Positions 41,851 to 49,178 of a stretch of DNA of 64,000 nucleotides are shown here, one piece after another. Every line of letters begins with the position of its first letter. Positions within the stretch are counted from its first letter, which is position 1. Location of the stretch: positions 3,309,067-3,373,066 of the forward strand of contig NZ_CP102277.1 of the NCBI RefSeq assembly GCF_025149785.1, in the 5' to 3' direction. The position numbers and the translations under genes were made by a program. The notes beneath the pieces are model-generated. The model was not told where the DNA came from and made no database searches. It saw only the letters and a program-made list of their open reading frames with translations. This DNA comes from Coprococcus comes ATCC 27758 (GTDB lineage: Bacteria; Bacillota; Clostridia; Lachnospirales; Lachnospiraceae).

Positions 41851-42854
41851 GATTAAAACGTATCCTTATCATAGGTACGATATTTCCAGTCCTTTTCTCC
41901 ATCGTCCTCTTTTTCGGGATATTGATTTCCGGCGAAGATGACGACAGTTCAAACAGCTATTCGCCTGTCTATTCTGGCATGAACCTGTCAGCCGATGTCC
42001 TCAAACATCAGCCGATGGTAGAAAGATACGCCAGAGAAAACGGTATCTCGGAGTATGTGAACGTCCTGCTTGCCATCATACAGGTGGAAAGTGGCGGTAC
42101 GGCTACCGATGTCATGCAGTCCAGTGAAAGTCTGGGACTACCGCCAAACTCATTAAGTACAGAAGAATCCATTAAGCAGGGGTGTAAATATTTTGCGTCC
42201 CTGCTTTCTTCCTGTAAAGCCAAAGGTATGAATGACATTAACGTGGTCATTCAATCTTATAACTATGGTGGTGGCTATGCAGACTATGTGGCGAAGAACG
42301 GGAAAAAGCACAGCTTCAACCTTGCAGAGAATTTCGCAAAGAATAAATCCGGCGGTACAAAAGTGACCTATACGAACCCGATAGCGGTCAGCAAAAATGG
42401 TGGCTGGCGTTATAATTACGGGAATATGTTCTATGTGGAGCTGGTCAACCAATATCTGAATATAAAGCAGTTCAGCAACGAAACGGTACAGGCGGTTATG
42501 AATGAAGCGTTGAAGTATCAAGGCTGGAAATATGTCTATGGTGGCAGTAACCCGAACACCTCTTTTGACTGTTCTGGTCTTACCCAGTGGTGCTACGGAA
42601 AAGCCGGAATCAGCCTGCCACGAACCGCACAGGCACAGTATGACGCAACCCAGCATATCCCGTTGTCACAGGCACAGGCTGGCGATTTGGTCTTTTTCCA
42701 TTCCACCTACAATACCAGCGACTATGTTACCCATGTAGGAATCTATGTGGGAAACAATCAGATGTATCATGCTGGAAATCCAATCGGCTATACCGATTTA
42801 ACTTCTGCCTACTGGCAACAGCACATCATTTGTGCCGGAAGAATCAAACAATAG
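41847..42854 (+). CDS. Bifunctional cell-wall hydrolase (Tn916 ORF14, CwlT-like)
   Basis: 335 residues: N-terminal membrane anchor (about 5-25), a lysozyme-like/transglycosylase domain (about 50-190, LAIIQVESGGTATDVMQSSES), and a C-terminal NlpC/P60 endopeptidase domain (about 210-335) with the catalytic Cys in SFDCSGLTQW and His in VTHVGIYVG. It opens the peptidoglycan for the transfer channel, as shown for CwlT of ICEBs1 and related proteins. Both catalytic motifs are intact. Confidence 0.94.
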   Translation: MRLKRILIIGTIFPVLFSIVLFFGILISGEDDDSSNSYSPVYSGMNLSADVLKHQPMVERYARENGISEYVNVLLAIIQVESGGTATDVMQSSESLGLPPNSLSTEESIKQGCKYFASLLSSCKAKGMNDINVVIQSYNYGGGYADYVAKNGKKHSFNLAENFAKNKSGGTKVTYTNPIAVSKNGGWRYNYGNMFYVELVNQYLNIKQFSNETVQAVMNEALKYQGWKYVYGGSNPNTSFDCSGLTQWCYGKAGISLPRTAQAQYDATQHIPLSQAQAGDLVFFHSTYNTSDYVTHVGIYVGNNQMYHAGNPIGYTDLTSAYWQQHIICAGRIKQ

Positions 42855-42868
42855 AAAGGACTTGAAAT

Positions 42869-43771
42869 ATGTTTAAGAAGAAAGAAAAAACAGAGAAAGC
42901 ACCTAAGAATAAGAAAGTGCGTACCATGAAAGTCGGGACACATAAGAAATCTGTCCTGTTGTTGTGGGCGGTGCTTCTGGCAAGCACCAGTTTTGGTGTG
43001 TATAAGAACTTTACCGCCATTGACACCCACACGGTACATGAAAAAGAAATCATTCAGCTAAGATTGAACGATACCAACGGTATTGAGAATTTCGTCAAGA
43101 ACTTTGCGAAAGCCTACTACTCATGGGATACCAGCAAGGAAGCCATTGAAGCAAGGACAACAGAAATCAGTAAATACCTTACCAAGGAATTACAGGACTT
43201 GAACGCCGATACTATCAGAACGGACATACCAACCAGTGCTACTGTTACAAATGTGCTGGTCTGGAACGTGGGACAGTCTGGAACGGACGATTTTACTGTT
43301 GCCTACGAAGTAGATCAGCAGGTAAAAGAGGGCGAACAGACACAGGCAGTCACAGAAAACTACACAGTGACCGTTCATGTGGATAAGGACGGTGCAATGG
43401 TCATTACCCAGAATCCTACCCTTGCTCCGGCAGTACAGAAATCAAAGTATGAGCCAAAAGCACAGGAAGCAGATGTCAGTATCAGCTCAGACACAGTCAA
43501 GGACGCTACCGCTTTCTTGGAAACATTCTTCAAACTGTACCCTACCGCTACGGAGAAAGAACTTGCCTACTATATCAAAGACGGTGTGCTTGCTCCTGTA
43601 TCTGGCGATTATGTATTTTCAGAACTGGAAAACCCTGTCTTTACCAAAGATGGCGATAATCTCAAAGTTAGCGTGTCCGTAAAATATCTGGATAACAAGT
43701 CGAAAATGACGCAAATCTCACAGTATGACCTTGTGCTTCATAAGGACGATAACTGGAAGATTGTAGAATAA
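42869..43771 (+). CDS. TcpC-family conjugation protein (Tn916 ORF13)
   Basis: 300 residues: basic cytosolic N-terminus, one membrane helix (about 28-46), then two NTF2-like domains facing the wall (about 60-190 and 200-300), as in TcpC of pCW3 and VirB8-like proteins. The end SKMTQISQYDLVLHKDDNWKIVE is typical. It ties the channel to the coupling protein. Preceded by GAAAGGA; a 12-bp inverted repeat follows the stop and closes the transfer operon. Confidence 0.9.
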   Translation: MFKKKEKTEKAPKNKKVRTMKVGTHKKSVLLLWAVLLASTSFGVYKNFTAIDTHTVHEKEIIQLRLNDTNGIENFVKNFAKAYYSWDTSKEAIEARTTEISKYLTKELQDLNADTIRTDIPTSATVTNVLVWNVGQSGTDDFTVAYEVDQQVKEGEQTQAVTENYTVTVHVDKDGAMVITQNPTLAPAVQKSKYEPKAQEADVSISSDTVKDATAFLETFFKLYPTATEKELAYYIKDGVLAPVSGDYVFSELENPVFTKDGDNLKVSVSVKYLDNKSKMTQISQYDLVLHKDDNWKIVE

Positions 43772-43779
43772 ATATTACA

Positions 43780-43823
43780 GCAGAATAGTATGGTAATTTG
43801 TTGTTTTATCTATACTATTCTGC
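43780..43823 (+). terminator. 12-bp inverted repeat after the transfer operon
   Basis: GCAGAATAGTAT (43780-43791) and ATACTATTCTGC (43812-43823), perfect. The T-tract is weak (ATTTG). It probably ends the ORF17-ORF13 transcript before the AT-rich cargo genes. Confidence 0.6.
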
Positions 43824-43889
43824 ATTTGATTATGATATAGTATGAATTAAGAAATATACAAACACGCTATTATGGAGGTAGTCATAATT

Positions 43890-44354
43890 ATGGGATTGTT
43901 TGATAAATTTAAGAGAAAAATTCCACCAATGGTTCAAGTATTTTATAATCAAGATTTTGGATTTTTAATTGTACCTAATGCAGTTGAAAAAACTATGGGG
44001 TGTCATATTTCGATTGAACCAACAGAAAAAGTTATGCCCGATTGTTCTTCCGATGATTTAGGAAATGCAGTTATACGTGCAATAAAAATTGCAAAAAAAA
44101 TACCCAAAGTAGATGAGAAAGCATTAAGTAACTACTGGAAACAAACAAAATATAAGGGGTATATAGCATTTTCTAGACATTTTCAAGCGATATCTATTAG
44201 AGTGATTGGTAATGAATTAAAGATAAAAAGATGGGTTACTGATAACAAAGGATATGTACCAGCAAGTGATGAAGAAGCTCAAATTATATCAATGAAAATA
44301 ACAGATTATGAATTAGGACTATTTATAAAAAGAATGTTTAATATTGAGGATTAG
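43890..44354 (+). CDS. AT-rich cargo protein of unknown family, immunity-like
   Basis: 154 residues, basic. The opening MGLFDKFK and a later SNYWKQTKYKGYIAFSRHFQAISI recall small cytosolic immunity proteins of contact-dependent inhibition systems, but I cannot name the family. The frame opens at 43872; GGAGGT at 43874-43879 supports the ATG at 43890. It sits where Tn916 carries tet(M), is AT-rich, and begins like the DUF2185-like cargo protein (MRLFDKFKNK). An intergenic promoter (TATAGTATGAATT region near 43835) is likely. Confidence 0.62.
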   Translation: MGLFDKFKRKIPPMVQVFYNQDFGFLIVPNAVEKTMGCHISIEPTEKVMPDCSSDDLGNAVIRAIKIAKKIPKVDEKALSNYWKQTKYKGYIAFSRHFQAISIRVIGNELKIKRWVTDNKGYVPASDEEAQIISMKITDYELGLFIKRMFNIED

Positions 44355-44413
44355 TCAATCTTAATTTTATAAAATAAAAAATAATTTATTAAACAACAAT
44401 AGAGGAAGATAAT

Positions 44414-44956
44414 ATGGAACTATTTGAAAAAATTTCAGAAAAATATGAGAATAAACGGATAAAGCGTGATTGTAAAGCACTTATGAAAAAGTGTAGTGCT
44501 AAATCATCAAGAGATATGAATACATTGGTTGAGTTAATTGATTTAATGTATATATACCAAGATTTTGAAATGGCTGTTGAACTTTATCATATTATTGAAA
44601 AAGTAGAATTTACTGGTAATTATACGATTTACGATGAAATATTATATGCCAAATGGACTATTGTAAGAATATACAGAGAAACAAATCAAACAGAAAAATA
44701 TGAACAGCTATTAAACTCAGTGATGGAGTATGAAAATGAAGCATTATATGATAATCGTAAAGCAGGGTTAAAATTATATGATGAACATATTAGAAATGCA
44801 AGAGATTTAAAAGCAAAGCAAAGTATGATTGGCTGGATGCTCGTAAAATATAAAATAATGATAAAATGTTTTGAAAACCCTAAATTTCCTATAGATAAAA
44901 TAAAATTAGATAAAGAAATAGTTGAAATGGAAATGAAATTAAAAAATATACTATAA
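44414..44956 (+). CDS. AT-rich helical cargo protein of unknown family
   Basis: 180 residues, nearly all helix, with a charged N-terminus (ISEKYENKRIKRDCKALMKKC) and TPR-like helical pairs (LVELIDLMYIYQDFEMAVELYHIIEKV; LYAKWTIVRIYRETNQTEKYEQLL). No family recognised. GAGGAAG lies before the ATG. It follows the immunity-like gene by about 60 bp and shares its AT-rich composition, so the two look like one acquired cassette in the tet(M) slot. Confidence 0.62.
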   Translation: MELFEKISEKYENKRIKRDCKALMKKCSAKSSRDMNTLVELIDLMYIYQDFEMAVELYHIIEKVEFTGNYTIYDEILYAKWTIVRIYRETNQTEKYEQLLNSVMEYENEALYDNRKAGLKLYDEHIRNARDLKAKQSMIGWMLVKYKIMIKCFENPKFPIDKIKLDKEIVEMEMKLKNIL

Positions 44957-45067
44957 AAAATAAAAAGAAAAATCATATTTGAGACAAAAGTATTCCTTTG
45001 CGTTTTCTTTCGCATTTTTGTGATATTATCGAATGGAAATAAATTTATTCAGAAAGGTTGTGGTTAA

Positions 45068-45292
45068 ATGTTGGGTATCAAAAAACGTGATACAAAACAA
45101 GTGTTTAAAGCGATTGCACATCAACAGGGTGTTTCCGTATCAGAAGTAAAAGAACGTATTCAGTCAACCATTGATGAAATGTATTACAGCGATGACCCAG
45201 ATGTGCAAGCTGAATTTTCAAGTTATTTTGGAAAGAAACGACCTACACCAGAAGAATACGTTTATACGATGGCAACAAAAATTAAATACTGA
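45068..45292 (+). CDS. Small Spo0A-C-like DNA-binding protein
   Basis: 74 residues. KKRDTKQVFKAIAHQQGVSVSEVKERIQSTIDEMY...PTPEEYVYTMATKIKY resembles small proteins annotated with a Spo0A C-terminal-like fold in Lachnospiraceae ICEs. GAAAGG precedes the ATG. It comes just before the ORF7/ORF8 control genes and has its own terminator, so it is probably a regulator. The assignment is from memory of similar proteins and is moderate. Confidence 0.65.
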   Translation: MLGIKKRDTKQVFKAIAHQQGVSVSEVKERIQSTIDEMYYSDDPDVQAEFSSYFGKKRPTPEEYVYTMATKIKY

Positions 45293-45318
45293 TTTTATGA
45301 AAAATCATCACTTCTTTA

Positions 45319-45349
45319 ACCTGTACATTAACTGTGCAGGTCTTTTTTT
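45319..45349 (+). terminator. Terminator before the ORF7/ORF8 control region
   Basis: CCTGTACA-TTAAC-TGTGCAGG hairpin followed by TC and seven T, 28 bp after the Spo0A-C-like gene. It isolates the downstream control genes from read-through. The AT-rich stretch 45350-45530 has no gene and should hold the ORF7 promoter. Confidence 0.85.
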
Positions 45350-45531
45350 GTCGTTTTTTATCGAATTGAATAATTTTTACCTTTCTCATCGGCTTATATA
45401 TTGAGGGCAAATATAAATTTTATCTAAAATAGCGATTATTTTTTCAAATCACTTAGCAACTGCCCTGTTTTTTTCTTATATGGAGTGGAAAGAGGGATAG
45501 ATACAAAACAGCACAGGGAGGAGGTGAGAAC

Positions 45532-45951
45532 GTGAAACCATCTGACTTCCAGAAAACTGTAATGTGTCGTTTTGATAGTTGTTTAAAAAAAACTGTTTTC
45601 GGAGTTGTAAAAGATTATTACAAAGAGTTGAAAAAGAATCAAGCAGAAGCTATCCCCTTTTGTGAGCTTCCCGACATTATCATAGATAAAGTTGCTATAT
45701 GGGATACATATAAAACGGATTACACGACTTTCAATATATGTGGACATGACATTTATGTATATGACGATGAGCTGGCAAAAGTCATTAAACAATTATCTGA
45801 CCGTTACCGTGAAAATGTACTTATGTACTATTTCTTGGATATGAGTGATACGGAAATTGCAAAATTGCAGAATATATCCCGAAGTGGTGTATTTCAAAAC
45901 CGACACTATGCATTAAAACAAATGAAAAAGTCATTAGAGGAGGAACATTAG
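45532..45951 (+). CDS. Sigma-70 region-4-like regulator (Tn916 ORF7)
   Basis: 139 residues. The C-terminal half is a sigma region 4 helix-turn-helix (IKQLSDRYRENVLMYYFLDMSDTEIAKLQNISRSGVFQNRHYALKQMKKSL); the N-terminal half lacks region 2. Tn916 ORF7 and its relatives act with ORF8 in switching on excision and transfer. GGAGGAGG lies before the ATG. The next gene starts 3 bp after the stop. Confidence 0.88.
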   Translation: MKPSDFQKTVMCRFDSCLKKTVFGVVKDYYKELKKNQAEAIPFCELPDIIIDKVAIWDTYKTDYTTFNICGHDIYVYDDELAKVIKQLSDRYRENVLMYYFLDMSDTEIAKLQNISRSGVFQNRHYALKQMKKSLEEEH

Positions 45952-45954
45952 TAT

Positions 45955-46197
45955 TTGAAACAAAAACGTTCGTATAAGAAGCCATCATTTTATGTGATTT
46001 CATCGGCTATGGACGGCGACAAAATTTCCATTGATAAAATCTTAGATTTCTATGACCCGTATATATCAAAAAGCTGTATTCGCCCATTATATGATGAATA
46101 CGGAAATGTATATATCGCTGTGGATATGGAGTTAAAAGGTCGTATCAGAGAAGCCATTATGAAAATGATATTGGAATTTGACATAAAAATCGAATAG
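45955..46197 (+). CDS. HTH protein (Tn916 ORF8-like)
   Basis: 80 residues with the ORF8-type pattern PSFYVISSAMDGDKISIDKILDFYDPYISKSCIRPLYDEYGN and GRIREAIMKMIL. It begins with TTG after GGAGGAAC. In Tn916, ORF7 and ORF8 form one control unit that transcribes through xis and int and, in the circle, into the transfer genes. Nothing is odd apart from the rare start codon, which is common for this gene. Confidence 0.82.
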   Translation: MKQKRSYKKPSFYVISSAMDGDKISIDKILDFYDPYISKSCIRPLYDEYGNVYIAVDMELKGRIREAIMKMILEFDIKIE

Positions 46198-46640
46198 GTA
46201 ATATCTGCGGAACGCTTCATATAAGCACTTCCCTCTTTCCTGTTCCGCTTACTTCTTAGCTTGCCATTTTGTATCAGTCTATTTAACAAAACAGATTGAT
46301 ACAGGCTGACAAGAGCCTAATAGTTCTTTGACAACTGAATAATGCAGACAGATACGTTTGTGCTTGCAGTGAGCCATCAGAGATTGTACGCCGTGACTTT
46401 TCCAATCGGGAGATAGCGATTCATGCAATGATCTGGGAGCGACCGTTGGAAAAGTCGTTCTGCCATGACCTGCAACACAGGATAATGATACACCCGTATG
46501 ACACGGTTCAGCCCACAGGAATGGGAATGGTTGAGATACCAGTGGAGCTTGCCAAAGCCATTTGTCTGCATATAAAAAGTATTAGCAAAAGTGTTAGCAA
46601 CGGCAAAAAACATATCCGCAAGAGTTATTGATATGCTATA
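46198..46640 (+). other. Structured intergenic region with an open frame but no good start
   Basis: Contains a hairpin TGTATCAGTCT / ACAGATTGATACA (46272-46305) and a strong inverted repeat GACTTTTCCAA (46395-46405) / TTGGAAAAGTC (46446-46456). From about 46336 to 46631 one plus frame is open (…SEIVRRDFSNREIAIHAM… to the stop), with an ATG only at 46428 and no ribosome site. Two arm-type repeats (46579, 46591) lie at its end. It may be an RNA or control region, or a decayed gene. Confidence 0.5.
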
Positions 46641-46700
46641 ATGACCTTGTTAAGCGTATGTATTTTGCTGTTATCACACGGAAAGGAGTTATTATTACTC

Positions 46701-46901
46701 GTGATAAGTGATGCATCAAATACAGAAACTCCTAAAAAGGAGAAAAAGACATATACAGTAGAGGAAATTGCAGAACAATTATGTGTGAGTAAAAAAGTGG
46801 CTTACGCATTGGTTAAAAGTGGACAGTTCGCTTATGTTCGTGCTGGTAGAGCCATACGGGTATCTAAAGATTCTTTCGATAAATGGTTAAATCAAAATTA
46901 A
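46701..46901 (+). CDS. xis: Excisionase
   Basis: 66 residues ending in a MerR-like/excisionase helix-turn-helix (TYTVEEIAEQLCVSKKVAYALVKSGQF, then RAGRAIRVSKDSFDKWL). It bends DNA at the att arms to favour excision. The frame opens at 46641, but AAGGAG (46683-46688) points to the GTG at 46701. It lies 21 bp before int, and arm-type repeats sit just upstream, so Xis may also bind near its own gene. Confidence 0.88.
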   Translation: MISDASNTETPKKEKKTYTVEEIAEQLCVSKKVAYALVKSGQFAYVRAGRAIRVSKDSFDKWLNQN

Positions 46902-46922
46902 CTGTTAAGGAGAGAATATATT

Positions 46923-48389
46923 ATGGCTTCAATCAAAAAAAGAAAATCAACATTTTCCGTTATTTACTGGTATTTAGACAATGCCGGAGAACGTAAACAG
47001 AAATGGGATACGTTAGAGACAAAGAAAGAAGCAAAGCAGAGAAAAGCATTTGTTGAGTATTATCAAGAAAAATATGGTTATGTGATTGTTCCCTTAGAGG
47101 AACAGTTTGCACGCCAGATTGATGAATCGAAAAAAAAACTTGATAGTACCGATGAAGATATTACGCTTTGTGACTTTTTAAAAATATTTGTCAATCTCTA
47201 TGGTACGTCAAAATGGTCGCCTAGTACATTTAGTAGCAAAGTCGGTACTATCGAAAATTACATCAATCCACTTATCGGGGATTGGAAGTTAAATGAGATT
47301 ACCACAAAGAAATTATCTGCCTACTACAACGATTTATTGAGTGTTCCAGAAGTACCCAGAGCTAACAGAAAAGCTACTGGACGTTGCGTACAACCTGCCA
47401 ATATCAAGAAAATACACGACATTATACGCTGTGCATTAAATCAAGCAATCCGTTGGGAATATCTTGATACCAACAAGCGTAACCCTGCTTCATTAGCAAC
47501 GCTTCCTAAAGTTCCTAAGGTAAAAAGAAAAGTATGGAGTGTAGATACATTCCGTGAAGCAATTCAGCAGTCAGACGACGATTTATTAACCATCTGTATG
47601 CATTTGGCGTTTTCCTGCTCAATGCGTATTGGAGAAATTACAGGTCTTACATGGGAAGATGTGATTATTGATGAACAATCCATTGCAACGAATAACGCAA
47701 GGGTAATCATCAATAAAGAGCTTTCCAGAGTAAATGCACAAGCTATGCAGAAATTAAAGGAAAAAGATATTATCAAGATTTTTCCGACACAGAAACCGCA
47801 TTGCACAACAAGGCTTGTATTAAAAACACCAAAGACAGAAACAAGTAATCGTACCGTATGGTTGCCAAAGACGGTTGCAGAATTACTGGTGCAATATCAA
47901 AAAGACCAAAAGGAATTACAGGAATTTCTGGGAGACGCTTATAACAATTACAACCTTGTTATAGCTTTGGAAAATGGAAATCCCGTTGAAAGTAGAATTG
48001 TGAGAGACAGATTTCAAAAGTTATGCGAACAAAATGGCTATGAAAAAGTTGTTTTCCACAGTCTGCGTCATTTATCCACAGGATACAAATTGAAAATGAC
48101 CAACGGCGATGTAAAATCGGTACAAGGCGATACAGGTCATGCAGAAGCAGAAATGGTTACAGACGTTTATTCAGAAATCATAGACGAAGATAGACGTTAC
48201 AATGCTCAAAAGATGGACGAACAATTTTATTCCACTCTAAACCATGATTCAGAAATGCAACCACAAAATGAGGAAGTTCAGCCAGAAAACAACGGCTTAT
48301 CAGACAGTGATATGGAGCTTTTACAGCTTTTAAAATCACTTACGCCGGAGATGAAAGAAATGCTTTTGAAACAATCAGCTTCAAAGTAA
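46923..48389 (+). CDS. int: Tyrosine recombinase integrase
   Basis: 488 residues: an AP2-like arm-binding N-terminus (about 1-60; FSVIYWYLDNAGERKQKWDTLETKKEA), SAM-like core-binding domain (about 85-190) and catalytic domain (about 210-425). Catalytic set: Arg in SMRIGEITGL, HSLRH (HxxR), GHAEAEMV (third His) and the nucleophile Tyr near residue 416 in TDVYSEI. A 70-residue acidic tail follows. It should recombine at CTTAGGAG in the tRNA-Arg(CCU) anticodon loop; attP arm repeats flank it. Confidence 0.95.
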   Translation: MASIKKRKSTFSVIYWYLDNAGERKQKWDTLETKKEAKQRKAFVEYYQEKYGYVIVPLEEQFARQIDESKKKLDSTDEDITLCDFLKIFVNLYGTSKWSPSTFSSKVGTIENYINPLIGDWKLNEITTKKLSAYYNDLLSVPEVPRANRKATGRCVQPANIKKIHDIIRCALNQAIRWEYLDTNKRNPASLATLPKVPKVKRKVWSVDTFREAIQQSDDDLLTICMHLAFSCSMRIGEITGLTWEDVIIDEQSIATNNARVIINKELSRVNAQAMQKLKEKDIIKIFPTQKPHCTTRLVLKTPKTETSNRTVWLPKTVAELLVQYQKDQKELQEFLGDAYNNYNLVIALENGNPVESRIVRDRFQKLCEQNGYEKVVFHSLRHLSTGYKLKMTNGDVKSVQGDTGHAEAEMVTDVYSEIIDEDRRYNAQKMDEQFYSTLNHDSEMQPQNEEVQPENNGLSDSDMELLQLLKSLTPEMKEMLLKQSASK

Positions 48390-48399
48390 TTTTTCAAAA

Positions 48400-48459
48400 G
48401 TGTTAGCAAATCTTCAAAAATCTGCTGATATTTTTTCAAAATAAAAAAAGTGTTAGCAA
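48400..48459 (+). other. Integrase arm-type repeats, right end
   Basis: GTGTTAGCAAA at 48400-48410 and again at 48450-48460, both preceded by A-rich sequence. They match the repeats at 25206/25218 and 46579/46591. The rest of 48390-48566 is AT-rich attP-flank with no gene. Confidence 0.65.
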
Positions 48460-48566
48460 ACTCTTCTACTCAAACAGTCATAAAAATATCGAATTACAAA
48501 TTCTGAAAATCAAAAGAAATTGCAAAATATAAATTGAATATGTTCTTATCCGACAGGTTATAAGCC

Positions 48567-48608
48567 AAAAACAAAAGAAGCTGAAAACCTCGATAAATCA
48601 AGGCTTTC
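48567..48608 (-). terminator. Terminator of the ICE tRNA
   Basis: Minus-strand hairpin GAAAGCCTTGA-TTTA-TCGAGGTTTTC followed by AGCTTCTTTTGTTTTT, 13 bp beyond the tRNA 3' end. It fits as the end of a transcript coming from the host side. Confidence 0.7.
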
Positions 48609-48620
48609 AGCGTTGTTTGC

Positions 48621-48697
48621 TGGCGTCCCAGACAGGAATCGAACCTGCGACGTTTCGCTTAGGAGGCGAACCCTCTATCCTACTGAGGTACTGAGAC
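48621..48697 (-). tRNA. tRNA-Arg(CCT), carried by the ICE
   Basis: A complete cloverleaf on the minus strand: acceptor GTCTCAG / CTGGGAC, D arm CCTC/GAGG, anticodon stem TTCGC / GCGAA with loop CTCCTAA (anticodon CCT), T arm GCAGG-TTCGATT-CCTGT, discriminator G and encoded CCA (48621-48623). The sequence differs from the interrupted host tRNA-Arg(CCU) outside the anticodon loop. No promoter fits directly upstream; the host tRNA promoter at 48878-48906 points at it through the broken 5' half. Confidence 0.9.
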
Positions 48698-48772
48698 TTA
48701 TTTAATTGTAATGGAGCAATTTTCAAATTTATTTCATAAATCGCTTCCGAAAGGGGATTGCTCCACCTGACC

Positions 48773-48812
48773 CTTAGGAGGCGAGTGCTCTATCCAGCTG
48801 AGCTATGACGAC
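48773..48812 (-). pseudogene. 5' half of host tRNA-Arg(CCU), copy 1 (attR side)
   Basis: Minus strand GTCGTCA acceptor strand, D arm GCTC...GAGC, and anticodon stem/loop CTCGC-CTCCTAAG, then a break at the core CTTAGGAG (48773-48780). It pairs fully with the 3' half at 25035-25076: seven acceptor pairs and five anticodon-stem pairs. A 9-bp inverted repeat TGGAGCAAT/ATTGCTCCA (48712-48765) lies between this half and the ICE tRNA. Confidence 0.85.
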
Positions 48813-48877
48813 ACATGCCGTAAACCCTTGATTTTACTTTACTGGGTTTCTGGGATTTTTCCCTTCGGCCATATATA

Positions 48878-48906
48878 AGATTATCAACTCTTTTTCGAGT
48901 TGTCAA
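48878..48906 (-). promoter_or_regulatory. tRNA-Arg promoter, copy 1
   Basis: Minus strand TTGACA (48901-48906), 17-bp spacer, TAATCT (48878-48883). It starts about 60 bp before the tRNA 5' half and can read on into the ICE-borne tRNA. Confidence 0.8.
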
Positions 48907-49049
48907 TCTACAGATTTTTTTGATTTGGTAACATTAGAACGTTCCCCAATTTGGGGAATGCTTTGTTGTCACCATTAGCATTTTTCAGAATAGATTCGAA
49001 CTGAAAGTTGTTTTTCATTTTTTCCCTTTGGGGAATGCCTCGGCTTTCT

Positions 49050-49089
49050 CTTAGGAGGCGAGTGCTCTATCCAGCTGAGCTATGACGAC
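49050..49089 (-). pseudogene. 5' half of tRNA-Arg(CCU), copy 2
   Basis: Identical to the 5' half at 48773-48812, again cut at CTTAGGAG (49050-49057). Its 3' side continues into the end of unit 1 (CTTTCT), not into any tRNA 3' half, so it cannot make a tRNA. Confidence 0.85.
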
Positions 49090-49149
49090 ACATGCCGCAA
49101 ACCCTTGATTTTACTGGGTTTCTGGGATTTTTCCCTTCGGCCATATATA

Positions 49150-49178
49150 AGATTATCAACTCTTTTTCGAGTTGTCAA
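49150..49178 (-). promoter_or_regulatory. tRNA-Arg promoter, copy 2
   Basis: Same promoter as at 48878-48906: TTGACA (49173-49178), 17 bp, TAATCT (49150-49155). It would transcribe the second 5' half into unit 1. Confidence 0.75.

Larger units (their letters stand above)
25069..48780 (+). mobile_element. Tn916-family integrative and conjugative element in tRNA-Arg(CCU)
   Basis: About 23.7 kb bounded by the 8-bp core CTTAGGAG (25069-25076 and 48773-48780), which is the anticodon loop of the host tRNA-Arg(CCU). Gene order follows Tn916: DUF961 pair (ORF23/22), FtsK/TcpA (ORF21), MobT relaxase with oriT (ORF20), ORF19 region, ArdA (ORF18), ORF17 to ORF13, ORF7, ORF8, Xis, Int. At the place where Tn916 carries tet(M) there are instead two AT-rich unknown genes (43890-44956). 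Additions: a sortase-anchored adhesin at the left end, triple ArdA, cargo at 29437-30616 and 34730-35257, and a complete tRNA-Arg(CCU) near the right end. All transfer genes appear intact, so it may be self-transmissible. Confidence 0.9.

Noticed and set aside
46428..46631. 67-codon ORF upstream of xis
   Set aside because: No ribosome site; the frame stays open further upstream without a start, and it overlaps strong inverted repeats. Kept only as an unexplained region.
48700..48740. Own promoter for the ICE tRNA (TTGAAA...TAAATA)
   Set aside because: The -10 would end about 3 bp before the mature 5' end, so the start site would fall inside the tRNA; the host promoter is a better fit.
49021..49057. 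Possible degenerate tRNA 3' half before the core at 49050 (GATTCGAAC about 50 bp away)
   Set aside because: Spacing and stem pairing do not fit a tRNA 3' half; more likely chance.
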